Origin: Mycobacterium alsense
Lineage (GTDB): Bacteria; Actinomycetota; Actinomycetes; Mycobacteriales; Mycobacteriaceae
Length of the DNA: 64,000 bases
NCBI RefSeq assembly: GCF_002086635.1
Contig: NZ_MVHD01000004.1
Span: 106,259-170,258, forward strand
Direction: 5' to 3'
Positions 34,837 through 43,106 of this stretch are shown in pieces (position 1 is the first letter of the stretch; each line of letters starts with the position of its first letter). The notes beneath the pieces are model-generated. The model had not been told where the DNA came from, searched no databases, and saw only the letters and a program-made list of their open reading frames with translations. The position numbers were made by a program, and so were the translations under genes.

Positions 34837-36087
34837 TCAGCGCTCGGTGAACCGTGCCGACACGACACCGAGCAGGTCCGCGAGGTTGCGCGCGCCACCG
34901 GGTGGATCGGGTAGCCGCACGGGTCCGTGCCGGCGGCTGGGCAGCAGAATCGTGGCGTGCCCCGGGGTCGTGATCTGACCACGATGGTTGGTGGCCGCCA
35001 GTTCGAGGTCCACGGCGGGTCGATCGCCGTCGGCGAGGTACTTGCGCACCACCTTTCCCGTGACGGTGTGCAGGTCGCCGAGGTAGTTGAAGATCCGGAA
35101 TTCGCAGTCGAGCTTCCACAGCCAGGCGTCGTCGCCCATCCAGTCGGTGCACAAATGGATGAGCCATGTCTCGCGCATGCGGCCGTAGTCGAAGACGGTG
35201 GGATTGCCCGCATTGCGGGCCGCCTCGGGTTCCCAGTGGACACGCTGCTGCACATCGGGGACACCGTGTTCATTCAGGGTGTAGAAACGGGGAATGCGCT
35301 GCCGGTTGCGCCATGCCAGCCGCAAGGGCCGCACGCCGTACATCCCGGTCCCCATCCCGACGTGCCAGCACATCATGTCGGTGACCGTCAGCGGGCCCTT
35401 GGTCAGCGGGCCCACGTCGTCGCCCTCGCTAATTTCCTCCCACCATCGCGGTTCGGCGCCGCGTGGTGACTCGCGCGCGTACCGCTCGTCGAGTTCGGCG
35501 ATCTCCTCCGGGGTCCACGACTTCAGTTCGACCGCCCCGTACTTCTTGCGTTCGCGCGCCTTGCCGCGCTCGGTGCGGATCATGTTGCGGTACTGGCCGC
35601 CCAGGATGACGCCCTCGTCGTCGCGAAACACCGATGCCGACCACTCGTGGACGGCGCGGCCGGCGAATTCGCTGCCGGTGTCCAGCGCGGCGACCAGGGC
35701 GTTGCGCCGGAAGATTCGATGATTCGCACGCAGCGGCGCCCACCACTCGCGCGACGACGACGCGTAGAAGGCATGAACGCCGCGCAGGGGGTCGCCCTTG
35801 GTCAGCGCGCGGTCTTCGTCGGACAGCGTGGTCACCTCGTCCTCGCCGATCAAGGTGTCGCCGCCGACGAGCGCCGGCGGCGCGATCGGCTCGCCCCACA
35901 CGGATTTGGCGGCATACTCCGGGTCGGTCCACAGCGGGTTGGCGTCGCCGTAGCTCTCCGCCACGTGGCGGAAGCTGTCCTCGTTGGGCCGAAAGTAGTG
36001 CGGTGGCTGTGGATGGGGAACGGCGATACCGATGGTGGCGCGCAACCGGGCCAGTCCCTCGTCGGTGATCTGACCGGTCACTGGCAT
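34837..36087 (-). CDS. Double-hotdog MaoC-type acyl dehydratase
   Basis: 416 aa, twice the length of a single hotdog protein. The N-terminal half has HVAESYGDANPLWTDPEYA and GEPIAPPALVGG; the second half has LTKGPLTVTDMMCWHVG and IFNYLGDLHTVTGKVVRKYL. It belongs to the FAS1-like/MaoC dehydratase group, with both folds in one chain. It is the first gene of the 36.1-28.4 kb operon. The ATG has no clear Shine-Dalgarno sequence, and a leaderless message is possible. It is divergent from the crotonase gene at 36151 across 63 bp with no GAGAAT-type site. Confidence 0.82.
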   Translation of the reverse strand: MPVTGQITDEGLARLRATIGIAVPHPQPPHYFRPNEDSFRHVAESYGDANPLWTDPEYAAKSVWGEPIAPPALVGGDTLIGEDEVTTLSDEDRALTKGDPLRGVHAFYASSSREWWAPLRANHRIFRRNALVAALDTGSEFAGRAVHEWSASVFRDDEGVILGGQYRNMIRTERGKARERKKYGAVELKSWTPEEIAELDERYARESPRGAEPRWWEEISEGDDVGPLTKGPLTVTDMMCWHVGMGTGMYGVRPLRLAWRNRQRIPRFYTLNEHGVPDVQQRVHWEPEAARNAGNPTVFDYGRMRETWLIHLCTDWMGDDAWLWKLDCEFRIFNYLGDLHTVTGKVVRKYLADGDRPAVDLELAATNHRGQITTPGHATILLPSRRHGPVRLPDPPGGARNLADLLGVVSARFTER

Positions 36088-36150
36088 GGAAATTAAGATA
36101 CCCGAAAAGCGGAAACGCCGTTAACGCCGGGCTGAGACAGGTGGGTGCGT

Positions 36151-36978
36151 ATGAGTAATGAAGCATCGGGCATCGTGGTGGCCGTCGGTGACGACGGCGT
36201 GCAACGCATCACCATCGACCGCCCCGACGTCGGAAACTCGTTGTCGCCCTTGGCACGTCACGCGCTGACCGAGGCGTTCACCCGGGCCAACGACCATCCG
36301 CAGGTTCGCGCCGTGCTGTTGACCGCGACCGGCGGTCGGCACTTCTGTACCGGTGCGGGCCTGGCGCAACAGCCGGCGGGCAGCGAGTCGCAATCCAGAC
36401 CCGTGGCCGACAAACGGACGGGTGACGTCGCCCGCCTGCTCGAGCAGGGCTGGCAGCGACTGGTGGCGTCGGTTCTGGACTGCGACAAGCCGGTGGTCGG
36501 TGCGGTCACGGGCACCGCCGCCGGTGCGGGCGCCAGCCTGGTCCTGGCGTGCGACCTGGTCGTCATGTCAACGGAGGCAAAGCTTGTGGAGACGTTCGTG
36601 CATCGTGGGATCCTTCCGGATTCGGGCGCCATCCACCTCCTGACGAGGATTGTCGGCCTGCGCAGGGCGACCGAACTGCTCATGCTCGGTGAGCCGGTCG
36701 ACGCCGCCACCTGCGAAAGGCTGGGACTGGCCAATCGCGTGACCGCGCCGGACGACACCGATGCGGTCGCCGAGCAGCTCGCCGTGCGCCTGGCCGCGGG
36801 CCCAACGGTGATGCTGGCGCTGACCAAGCGGCTGTTGTCGGTGTCGTCGGAGTCGGATCGGCATCGCGCGTTCGAGGAGGAGGCCTGGGCCCAGGAGTTG
36901 GTGTCGCGCACCGCGGACCTCGGGGAGGGCCTCGCGGCGTTTGCCGAACGCCGGAAGCCCAAGTTCCGCGGACGTTGA
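36151..36978 (+). CDS. Enoyl-CoA hydratase/isomerase (crotonase family)
   Basis: 275 aa crotonase. It has VQRITIDRPDVGNSLSPLA, HFCTGAGLAQQPAG, AVTGTAAGAGASLVLACDLV, VHRGILPDSGAIHLLTRIVG and GEGLAAFAERRKPKFRGR at the end. The segment with GILPDSGA is typical of PaaG/1,2-epoxyphenylacetyl-CoA isomerase-like members. ATG at 36151 is chosen for AGGTGG 7 nt upstream; a GTG two codons earlier is less likely. It is alone on the plus strand and divergent from the eight-gene operon. Confidence 0.9.
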   Translation: MSNEASGIVVAVGDDGVQRITIDRPDVGNSLSPLARHALTEAFTRANDHPQVRAVLLTATGGRHFCTGAGLAQQPAGSESQSRPVADKRTGDVARLLEQGWQRLVASVLDCDKPVVGAVTGTAAGAGASLVLACDLVVMSTEAKLVETFVHRGILPDSGAIHLLTRIVGLRRATELLMLGEPVDAATCERLGLANRVTAPDDTDAVAEQLAVRLAAGPTVMLALTKRLLSVSSESDRHRAFEEEAWAQELVSRTADLGEGLAAFAERRKPKFRGR

Positions 36979-37007
36979 TCCGGTGCGCGTGGTGCGCCCG
37001 GTACGCG

Positions 37008-37865
37008 TCAGGCCGCGGTCGGTCCGCCGCGAACGGTGAACGTGGCGGTGTCGTCGATCTCGTCGATCGACGCGGCCACGGACTCCGCCGTCAACGACGC
37101 GTCCTCGATTCCCTTGGTGACGCCGATGAACACCCGCGACACCTTGCCCGCGCCGACCGAGTAGATGTGCGCGGTGCGGTCACAGGACCGGTGACAGAGG
37201 TAGACCACGACCGGGGTGACGAGCTCGGGATGCATGGCCTTGCCGGCGTCGCCCATGATGTTCTCGGTCATCCGGGTCCGGGCGATGGGGGCGACGGCGT
37301 TGACGGCGATGCCGTTGCGGGCGCCCTCGATGGCGAGAACGTGCATCATGCCGACCAGGCCCATCTTCGCGGCGCCGTAGTTGGCCTGGCCGAAATTTCC
37401 GAAAAGGCCAGTGCCCGAGGTGGTCTGAACGATTCTGCCGTAGTTCTGCCCGCGCATGACCGGCCACACCGCCCTGGTCACGTTGAACGCTCCGGACAGG
37501 TGCACAGCGATGACGGCGTCGACCTGTTCGGCGGTCATGTTCTTGAACGCGGCGTCGCGCAGAATCCCCGCGTTGTTGACCAGGATGTCCACCCGCCCGA
37601 AGGCGTCCACCGCGGCCGCCACGATCGCCGCGCCCCCCTCTTCGGTGGCCACCGAGTCGCCGTTGGCGATCGCGGTGCCCCCCGCCGCGGTGATCTCGTC
37701 GGCCACGGCCTGGGCCGCCGACGTCGACGCCCCGCTGCCGTCCACCGCGCTGCCCAGGTCGTTGACCACGACCCTTGCGCCGCGCCGGGCGAGCTCCAGC
37801 GCGTGGCAGCGGCCGAGCCCACCGCCGGCCCCGGTGACGATGGCCACCTGGTTGTCGAAAGTCAT
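37008..37865 (-). CDS. (R)-3-hydroxyacyl-CoA dehydrogenase-like SDR (MFE-2 type)
   Basis: 285 aa SDR. It has VAIVTGAGGGLGRCHALELARRGARVVVNDLG and NNAGILRDAAFKNMT, read in short pieces; both are hallmarks of the dehydrogenase domain of peroxisomal multifunctional enzyme type 2 / 17-beta-HSD4. The Tyr-Lys pair is NYGAAKMG. The extra C-terminal 60 residues follow the pattern of that family. ATG at 37865 is preferred; 37874 is possible. It would oxidise the (R)-3-hydroxyacyl-CoA made by MaoC hydratases. It is divergent from the ligase at 37930. Confidence 0.9.
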   Translation of the reverse strand: MTFDNQVAIVTGAGGGLGRCHALELARRGARVVVNDLGSAVDGSGASTSAAQAVADEITAAGGTAIANGDSVATEEGGAAIVAAAVDAFGRVDILVNNAGILRDAAFKNMTAEQVDAVIAVHLSGAFNVTRAVWPVMRGQNYGRIVQTTSGTGLFGNFGQANYGAAKMGLVGMMHVLAIEGARNGIAVNAVAPIARTRMTENIMGDAGKAMHPELVTPVVVYLCHRSCDRTAHIYSVGAGKVSRVFIGVTKGIEDASLTAESVAASIDEIDDTATFTVRGGPTAA

Positions 37866-37929
37866 TGGCTGCATGGGTGAGAGGCTACATTTACCTAATC
37901 GAGAGCAGCAATTTGCATCGGAGGAACCC

Positions 37930-39549
37930 ATGACCGGCCCCGCTGAGTTGCTCGGGCATGCGCACCGGCGGGCCGAACACCTGCGGCCGCGCTACCGCGC
38001 GGCCGGTTTGTGGTCGGCGGAGCCGGTCGATGAGGTGCGACTCGCCGCGGCGCGGCACCCCACCGGCCTCGCCGCGGCGGATCGTGGTGCCGCACTGACC
38101 TACGGCGAGCTGGACGAGCGCGTCGATGCGGCCGCCCTGGCGGTGGTCGATGCCGGCGTGGTTGCGGGCAGCGCGATCGTGCTGGTGGTCGGCAACGACG
38201 TGGACTCGGTGGTGGCCGTTCACGCCGCGCTGCGGGTCGACGCGGTGGTGCTGCTCGTGCCGCGCAGCGCGGGGGCCAAACCGCTCGCCGACATCCTCAC
38301 CCGCACCGGGGCGCGGCTCGGCGCGGCGCCGAACTGGCCGACGGTCACCGAGCCGGAACTGTCCGGGCGCTGTCACTGGATCGACCTGAGCATCGACCCG
38401 GGCGATGAGGATCGAACGGGCACCGCCCCGCGCCCGGCGCGGCCCGCCGACGAGCCGTGCTTCGTGCTCTACACGTCGGGAACGACCGCCCGGCCCAAGG
38501 GCGTGATCCACTCGCTGAGCACGCTGGCCAAGGCCTCAGCGAACTACATCGCCGCGGCGGGCCTCGATTCGGGCGACCGGATCTTTTTGATCAGCCCGCT
38601 GGCGTCGGTCACCGGGGTGTTGCAGGCGTTGTTCATCGCACCGAAGCTGGCGATACCGGTGATTCTCGAGGACCGGTGGGATCCGGCGGCGACGTGCGAC
38701 CTGATGGTCGCCTCCGGCGCGACCTGGTACGGGGGCCCGGACCGGCTGCTGGACCGGATGCTGGACGAGGCCGCGGCGCGCGCTGCCGTCGTCCCGCTAC
38801 GGGCGGTGTATCTGGGCGGCACGATGCTGGACCGGCGGATCGTCGAACGCGTCGAAGACGACTTCGGCGTCGTCGTCATGCGCGCCTACGGGTCGTCGGA
38901 GATCCCGGTCAGCACGTCGGGCCAGCGGACCGAATCGCGGCAGGTCCGCCACGGCGACGACGGAGCGGCGCTCGGCGACGTCGAGGTGCGGGTCGGTTCC
39001 GTCGCCGAACCCACCGAGTGCTGCATCAAGGGTCCGCACACCTTTCTCGGCTATACCGACGCCGAGGACGACAGGCATGCGTTCGACGGCGAGTGGTTTC
39101 GCACCGGCGACGTGGCAGAGGTCGTCGACGGGCGGGTGCGGATCATCGGCCGGATCAAGGACATCGTGATCCGCAACGGCCTGAAGATCCCGGCCGCCGA
39201 GGTGGAGGAGGCCGTGTCGAGGATCGGCGGGGTCCGCGAGTGTGCGGCCTACTCCGTCGCCGACGACACCACCGGCGAGCGGCTGGCCATGGCGGTCGTG
39301 CTGGAGCCCGACCTGAGACCCGACGCGATGTCGCTGGCCGGGGTCGCGCGGGCGCTCGCCGCGGAGGGGCTGCCGAAATACAAGCTGCCGGAGGAGCTGG
39401 TGTTCTGGGACGAGCCGCTTCCCGTCAACGCGAACGGCAAGGTCGACCGCGCCACGCTCGCCGCGCGGTCGGCGGGGCGCCCGCGACTGCTCGCCGAGCG
39501 CCTGGGCGCCGCGGGGCAAGGCGCCTCGACCCCGGAAGCTAGCCGGTAG
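37930..39549 (+). CDS. Acyl-CoA or aryl-CoA ligase (ANL superfamily)
   Basis: 539 aa. The N-terminal RYRAAGLWSAEPVDE resembles the DhbE/MbtA-like opening. The P-loop is CFVLYTSGTTARPKGVIHS, the A5 region is VVMRAYGSSEIP, the hinge is WFRTGDVAEVVDGRVRIIGRIKD, and the lysine motif is LPVNANGKVDRATL. It activates an unknown acid, perhaps cyclic or aromatic. ATG at 37930 has GGAGGAA 3-4 nt upstream. Its 3' end overlaps the convergent DUF35 gene by 11 bp. Confidence 0.88.
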   Translation: MTGPAELLGHAHRRAEHLRPRYRAAGLWSAEPVDEVRLAAARHPTGLAAADRGAALTYGELDERVDAAALAVVDAGVVAGSAIVLVVGNDVDSVVAVHAALRVDAVVLLVPRSAGAKPLADILTRTGARLGAAPNWPTVTEPELSGRCHWIDLSIDPGDEDRTGTAPRPARPADEPCFVLYTSGTTARPKGVIHSLSTLAKASANYIAAAGLDSGDRIFLISPLASVTGVLQALFIAPKLAIPVILEDRWDPAATCDLMVASGATWYGGPDRLLDRMLDEAAARAAVVPLRAVYLGGTMLDRRIVERVEDDFGVVVMRAYGSSEIPVSTSGQRTESRQVRHGDDGAALGDVEVRVGSVAEPTECCIKGPHTFLGYTDAEDDRHAFDGEWFRTGDVAEVVDGRVRIIGRIKDIVIRNGLKIPAAEVEEAVSRIGGVRECAAYSVADDTTGERLAMAVVLEPDLRPDAMSLAGVARALAAEGLPKYKLPEELVFWDEPLPVNANGKVDRATLAARSAGRPRLLAERLGAAGQGASTPEASR

Positions 39550-39943
39550 CAGGGCGGAAAACCGGGACGACGAACCCGTCGTCGTCGTCGCGGAAGGCGA
39601 CCGCCAGTTCCATGCCGGCGCGCAGGTCGTCGACGCGGCAGTTCTCCACGACCGTCATCAGCCGCGGTCCCTCCTCGAGGTCGACCATCGCCAGCACGTA
39701 CGGCGTGCGCGCGTCAAACGGCGCGGCGTTTTGGTGGATGACGCTCCACGTGTAGAGGCGAGCGTGGCCGCTGGCCGGCGCCAATTCGACGTCCTCGGAC
39801 CAACAGTCGGGACAGAACGGCCGAGCGTACAACGACATCCGACCGCAGGACCGGCAGGCGTTGACCATCAGGCTGCGGTCCTGCACGGCCGACCACCACG
39901 CCTGGCCGTCGGCGTCGATCGTGGGTCGATCAGGAGCCGTCAC
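39539..39943 (-). CDS. DUF35 OB-fold protein with zinc ribbon
   Basis: 134 aa. The zinc ribbon CRSCGRMSLYARPFCPDC has spacing C-x2-C-x10-C-x2-C, followed by the OB-fold with ARLYTWSVIHQN and PYVLAMVDLEEGPRLMTVVE. It is the partner of the thiolase-fold gene directly upstream (1 bp overlap), as in other Ltp/DUF35 aldolases. GTG start with GGGAGG 5 nt upstream. This is the second complete Ltp-DUF35 pair in the window. Confidence 0.88.
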   Translation of the reverse strand: MTAPDRPTIDADGQAWWSAVQDRSLMVNACRSCGRMSLYARPFCPDCWSEDVELAPASGHARLYTWSVIHQNAAPFDARTPYVLAMVDLEEGPRLMTVVENCRVDDLRAGMELAVAFRDDDDGFVVPVFRPATG

Positions 39944-41088
39944 TACTGCCTCCCCAGAATCATCGTGGCGCTGTGCGTGAAGAAGCCGCCCATCGCGTGG
40001 ACGCACGCCAGCCTGGCGTCGCCGACCTGGCGCTGCCCGCATTCCCCGCGCAACTGCCGCACCGCCTCGACCATGAGGAACATTCCGCGCATTCCGGGGT
40101 GACACGAGGCCAGGCCCCCGCCGTCGGTGTTGGTCGGCAGCGACCCGCCCGGGCGAAGCGCGCCGGATTCGATGAAGGGCCCGCCTTCGCCTTTGGCGCA
40201 GAAGCCGAGGTCTTCCACGGTCAGGAGCACGGTGGACGTGAAGGAGTCGTAGAGCTGGCACACATCGATGTCGGCCGGGCCGACGCCGGCCTGCGCGAAC
40301 GCCCGCGGACCTGAGCGCGCCGCCGCCGACGTGGTGAAATCGGGCCAGTGATTCATGCTGACGTGAGACGTCGCATCGGCCGCGCCGAGGATCCACACCG
40401 GCTCCTTTGCGCAATCCCTGGCCACGCGCTCGCTGGCCAGCACGACCGCCCCACCACCATCGGTGCGCAGGCACACGTGCTTGGAGGTGAACGGGTCGGC
40501 CAGCATCGGTGCGGCCGCGACGTCGGCCGCCGTGATGCGGTCACGCTCAAAGGCGTTCTCGTTCATGGCCGCCCACTCGTGGGCGGCGACGGCCACTTCC
40601 GCCAGTTGCTCGACGGTGGTGCCGAACTCGATCATGTGACGCCGGGCGGCCATGGCGTACTTGGCGATCAGCGACGCGCCGTAGGGTGCCTCGTACTGCA
40701 GCGCGCCACCCGTACCCATCGCGGCGGCAGACGCACGAACCCGGCGCTTGACGTCGGAGCGCGCGGTGGATCCATAAGTCAGCAGGGCGACTTCGATTTC
40801 CCCTGCCGAGATCGCCGCGGCGGCATGAGCGGCCATCACTTCCCACGACGATCCGCCGACGTTGGTCGCATCGACCCAAGCGGGCCGCAGGCCGAGGTAC
40901 TCGCTGACCTCCACGGGAGGAAGCAACGTCCCGTGCCCGCCAAAACCGTCGATGTCCTCCTTCGTCAACCCGGCGTCCGCGATCGCCCGCCGCGAGGACT
41001 GGGCCATCAGTGCCATGGCGGTCTTGTCCGGAACCCGGCCGCAGTCGGACAGGGCCGCGCCCACGATGGCGACGCGATTCGGCGGCAT
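39943..41088 (-). CDS. Thiolase-fold lipid-transfer protein (Ltp type)
   Basis: 381 aa thiolase-superfamily protein. It has VAIVGAALSDCGRVPDKTAM, NVGGSSWEVMAAHAAAAI at the position where thiolases carry the nucleophilic Cys (absent here), CQLYDSFTSTVLLTVEDLGFCAKGEGG, and TNTDGGGLASCHPGMRG. Loss of the Cys and pairing with DUF35 argue for a retro-aldolase or acyl-transfer role rather than thiolysis. ATG at 41088 has no Shine-Dalgarno sequence; the frame also opens further upstream. It is divergent from the HpaI aldolase; a GAGAAT-type site lies 54 bp upstream. Confidence 0.85.
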   Translation of the reverse strand: MPPNRVAIVGAALSDCGRVPDKTAMALMAQSSRRAIADAGLTKEDIDGFGGHGTLLPPVEVSEYLGLRPAWVDATNVGGSSWEVMAAHAAAAISAGEIEVALLTYGSTARSDVKRRVRASAAAMGTGGALQYEAPYGASLIAKYAMAARRHMIEFGTTVEQLAEVAVAAHEWAAMNENAFERDRITAADVAAAPMLADPFTSKHVCLRTDGGGAVVLASERVARDCAKEPVWILGAADATSHVSMNHWPDFTTSAAARSGPRAFAQAGVGPADIDVCQLYDSFTSTVLLTVEDLGFCAKGEGGPFIESGALRPGGSLPTNTDGGGLASCHPGMRGMFLMVEAVRQLRGECGQRQVGDARLACVHAMGGFFTHSATMILGRQ

Positions 41089-41142
41089 AGCTATGGTTAT
41101 CACACCGAGGCGGCGACCGATAACGGCCGTTCGCGAAATCAT

Positions 41143-41157
41143 GGAAACCCGATTCTC
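41143..41157. promoter_or_regulatory. GAGAAT-type operator candidate between Ltp and HpaI-aldolase operons
   Basis: GGAAAC-CCG-ATTCTC, a degenerate member with a 3 bp spacer. It lies 19 bp upstream of the aldolase ATG and 54 bp upstream of the Ltp ATG. Flanking GTTATC (41096) and GATAAC (41119) copies form an additional inverted pair with a 17 bp spacer. Confidence 0.4.
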
Positions 41158-41176
41158 GGTCCGCTACCGTGAGCCT

Positions 41177-42022
41177 ATGACGACGACGCTGCGGGCCGCG
41201 TTACGGGGAGACGGGCTGGTGCTGTGCCTGGCGCTGCTCAACTCACGCACCCCCGACGTTCCCGCGGTCGCGGCGGCGTGTGGGTACGACGCGGTCTATG
41301 TCGATCTCGAACACACACCGACATCGCTGGAGACGGCACAGATGCTTTGCGTGAGCGCGCTCGGGGCGGGGATCTCCGGGCTGGTGCGAGTGCCGTCGCA
41401 CGATCCCAGCACCATCGCAAGGGTCCTGGATGGCGGGGCATCAGGAGTCATTGTGCCGCATGTTAATTCGAGCGAGGAGGCGGCTGCTGTCGTGCGGGCG
41501 GCGCGCTTTCCGCCGATGGGGCACCGGTCCATTTCGGGGCCCAATGCGGTCAGCGGGTACCAACCGCTGACCGCACCGGAGTTGGTCGAGCAGCTCGAAC
41601 AGCGCACCGTCGTGGCGGTCATGATCGAAACCCCGGAGGCCGTCGAAGCGTCCGAGTCCATCGCCTCGGTCGATGGCGTCGACATGCTCCTCGTCGGGCC
41701 GAGCGATCTGACCGCCGAGATGGGCATCCACGGGCACTATGAGAATCATCGTTTCCAACGTGCCGTAGAATCCGTGGCGGCGGCTTGTCGTAGCCACGGC
41801 GTGGCGCTCGGTATGGCCGGAATAAAGTCCCTTGAGCTGCTGGATCGGTTCGTGGGATTGGGATTGCGATTCATCTCGGCGGGGACTGACATCGGGATGA
41901 TGACCGAGGCGGCCACCACCCGTGCGCAAGCGCTGCGCGGACTGGCCGGCCAGACCGAAAGCGGCGAAAAAATATCAGGAGGACCGGATGCCAACAGCCA
42001 TCCACACCGAACCCGTCAGTGA
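41177..42022 (+). CDS. HpcH/HpaI-family class II aldolase
   Basis: 281 aa TIM-barrel aldolase that cleaves 4-hydroxy-2-oxo acids, typically to pyruvate and an aldehyde. It has VYVDLEHTPTSLET (catalytic His), GLVRVPSHDP, VIVPHVNSSEEA, GHRSISGPNAV, and the metal ligands Glu in MIETPEAVE and Asp in LLVGPSDLTAEMG. It is the first gene of the 41.2-45 kb operon. The last 12 codons run into the next gene (35 bp overlap), giving an unusual polar tail. Regulation by the adjacent GAGAAT-type site is likely. Confidence 0.9.
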   Translation: MTTTLRAALRGDGLVLCLALLNSRTPDVPAVAAACGYDAVYVDLEHTPTSLETAQMLCVSALGAGISGLVRVPSHDPSTIARVLDGGASGVIVPHVNSSEEAAAVVRAARFPPMGHRSISGPNAVSGYQPLTAPELVEQLEQRTVVAVMIETPEAVEASESIASVDGVDMLLVGPSDLTAEMGIHGHYENHRFQRAVESVAAACRSHGVALGMAGIKSLELLDRFVGLGLRFISAGTDIGMMTEAATTRAQALRGLAGQTESGEKISGGPDANSHPHRTRQ

Positions 42023-43106
42023 CTCGATGGCGTGGACGGGCGCCGACTTCACGAGCAAGGAAGACTTCGCGTTCGACCTGTCGGCGCGCAATGTGGCTGC
42101 GCTGGAATCGATCCTGGCCAAGACCGCGCACAAGGACCGGGACGACATCACGCCCGAAGATGCTCGGCACCCGGATCTCGACGACGATCTGGCACGACTC
42201 TACCGGGACCTGATGTTCGGCAAGGGCCTGGCATGCGTGCGCGGCTTCCCGGTCGAACAGCACTCGATCGAGGACCTGGAGCGCATCTACTGGGCGTTCT
42301 GTACCCACCTCGGGTATCTCGTGTCGAACAACTCCTTCGGGCACCGGATGGTGCGCGTTCAGGAGGAAATCCTGCCCGGCGGCGTGCAACCGGCACGCGG
42401 GACCAAATCCCGGGCGGAGCTGGCCATGCACAACGACGCCGCCGACATCCTCGCGCTGCTGTGCGTGTATCCGGCGGCGCAGGGTGGGGAAAGCCAGTTC
42501 GCAAGCGGGCCCGCGGCGCACAACAGGGTTCTCGCCGAACGTCCGGATCTGCTCGACGTGCTCTACCGCGGCTTTCCGCATCATCGGCGTAGTGAACAGC
42601 CCGATGACCAGCCGGACGTAACGCCCTACGACGTGCCCGTCTTCTCACAGATCGACGGACGGATCTGCATCAACTTCACCTACAGCAGCATCCTCCCCGC
42701 CATGCACGCCTTGGGTCGTGAGTTCACACCCAAGGAAGCCGAAGCGGTGGAACTGCTGCGCAACATCCTCGTCGAGCAGCAGGTCGAGTTCCGGCTGGAA
42801 TCCGGTGAGGCCGCGGTGGCCAACAACTTCGCGATGTGCCATTCGCGGTCGGACTTCGTCAGCAGCGACGACCCGAAGAAGGCGCGCTGCTTCCTGCGGG
42901 CGTGGATGGAGGTGCCGCGCAAAGACCGGCGGCTGCCCCTCGGCCGCGAGTACTTCCACATGGAGAACAAGGATCTGCGCCTCGGCTACGACGTCGTCGA
43001 GGGCCGGGACGGAACCATCGCCCGCAACGACTACAAGAACGTCAACGCCGAACTGGCCGACATGTTCAAGGCGGCGCAGGCCAAACCCAAACTCAAGAAC
43101 AAGTGA
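41988..43106 (+). CDS. TauD/TfdA-like Fe(II)/2-oxoglutarate-dependent dioxygenase
   Basis: 372 aa. The iron site is read as LAMHNDAADILALLC (His-x-Asp) and ANNFAMCHSRSDF (distal His), with Arg in ARCFLRAWMEVPRKDRR as the 2-oxoglutarate ligand. It is larger than TauD (~280 aa) and closer in size to clavaminate synthase-like or gamma-butyrobetaine-hydroxylase-like members. It would hydroxylate a pathway intermediate. ATG at 41988 with AGGAGG 5 nt upstream, inside the aldolase gene. It is followed by a GTGA overlap with the dehydrogenase. Confidence 0.87.
   Translation: MPTAIHTEPVSDSMAWTGADFTSKEDFAFDLSARNVAALESILAKTAHKDRDDITPEDARHPDLDDDLARLYRDLMFGKGLACVRGFPVEQHSIEDLERIYWAFCTHLGYLVSNNSFGHRMVRVQEEILPGGVQPARGTKSRAELAMHNDAADILALLCVYPAAQGGESQFASGPAAHNRVLAERPDLLDVLYRGFPHHRRSEQPDDQPDVTPYDVPVFSQIDGRICINFTYSSILPAMHALGREFTPKEAEAVELLRNILVEQQVEFRLESGEAAVANNFAMCHSRSDFVSSDDPKKARCFLRAWMEVPRKDRRLPLGREYFHMENKDLRLGYDVVEGRDGTIARNDYKNVNAELADMFKAAQAKPKLKNK

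Noticed and set aside
36088-36150. A shared operator between the eight-gene operon and the divergent crotonase
   Set aside because: The 63 bp contain no inverted repeat better than GTTAAC and no GAGAAT-type arm.
37866-37929. A GAGAAT-type site in the SDR/ligase divergent promoter
   Set aside because: Only ATCGAGAGCAGCAATTTGC is present, with no matching ATTCTC arm at 3-4 bp spacing.
41096-41124. GTTATC and GATAAC as a stand-alone operator with a 17 bp spacer
   Set aside because: Six-base arms with a long spacer are expected by chance at this base composition; recorded only as flanking half-sites.
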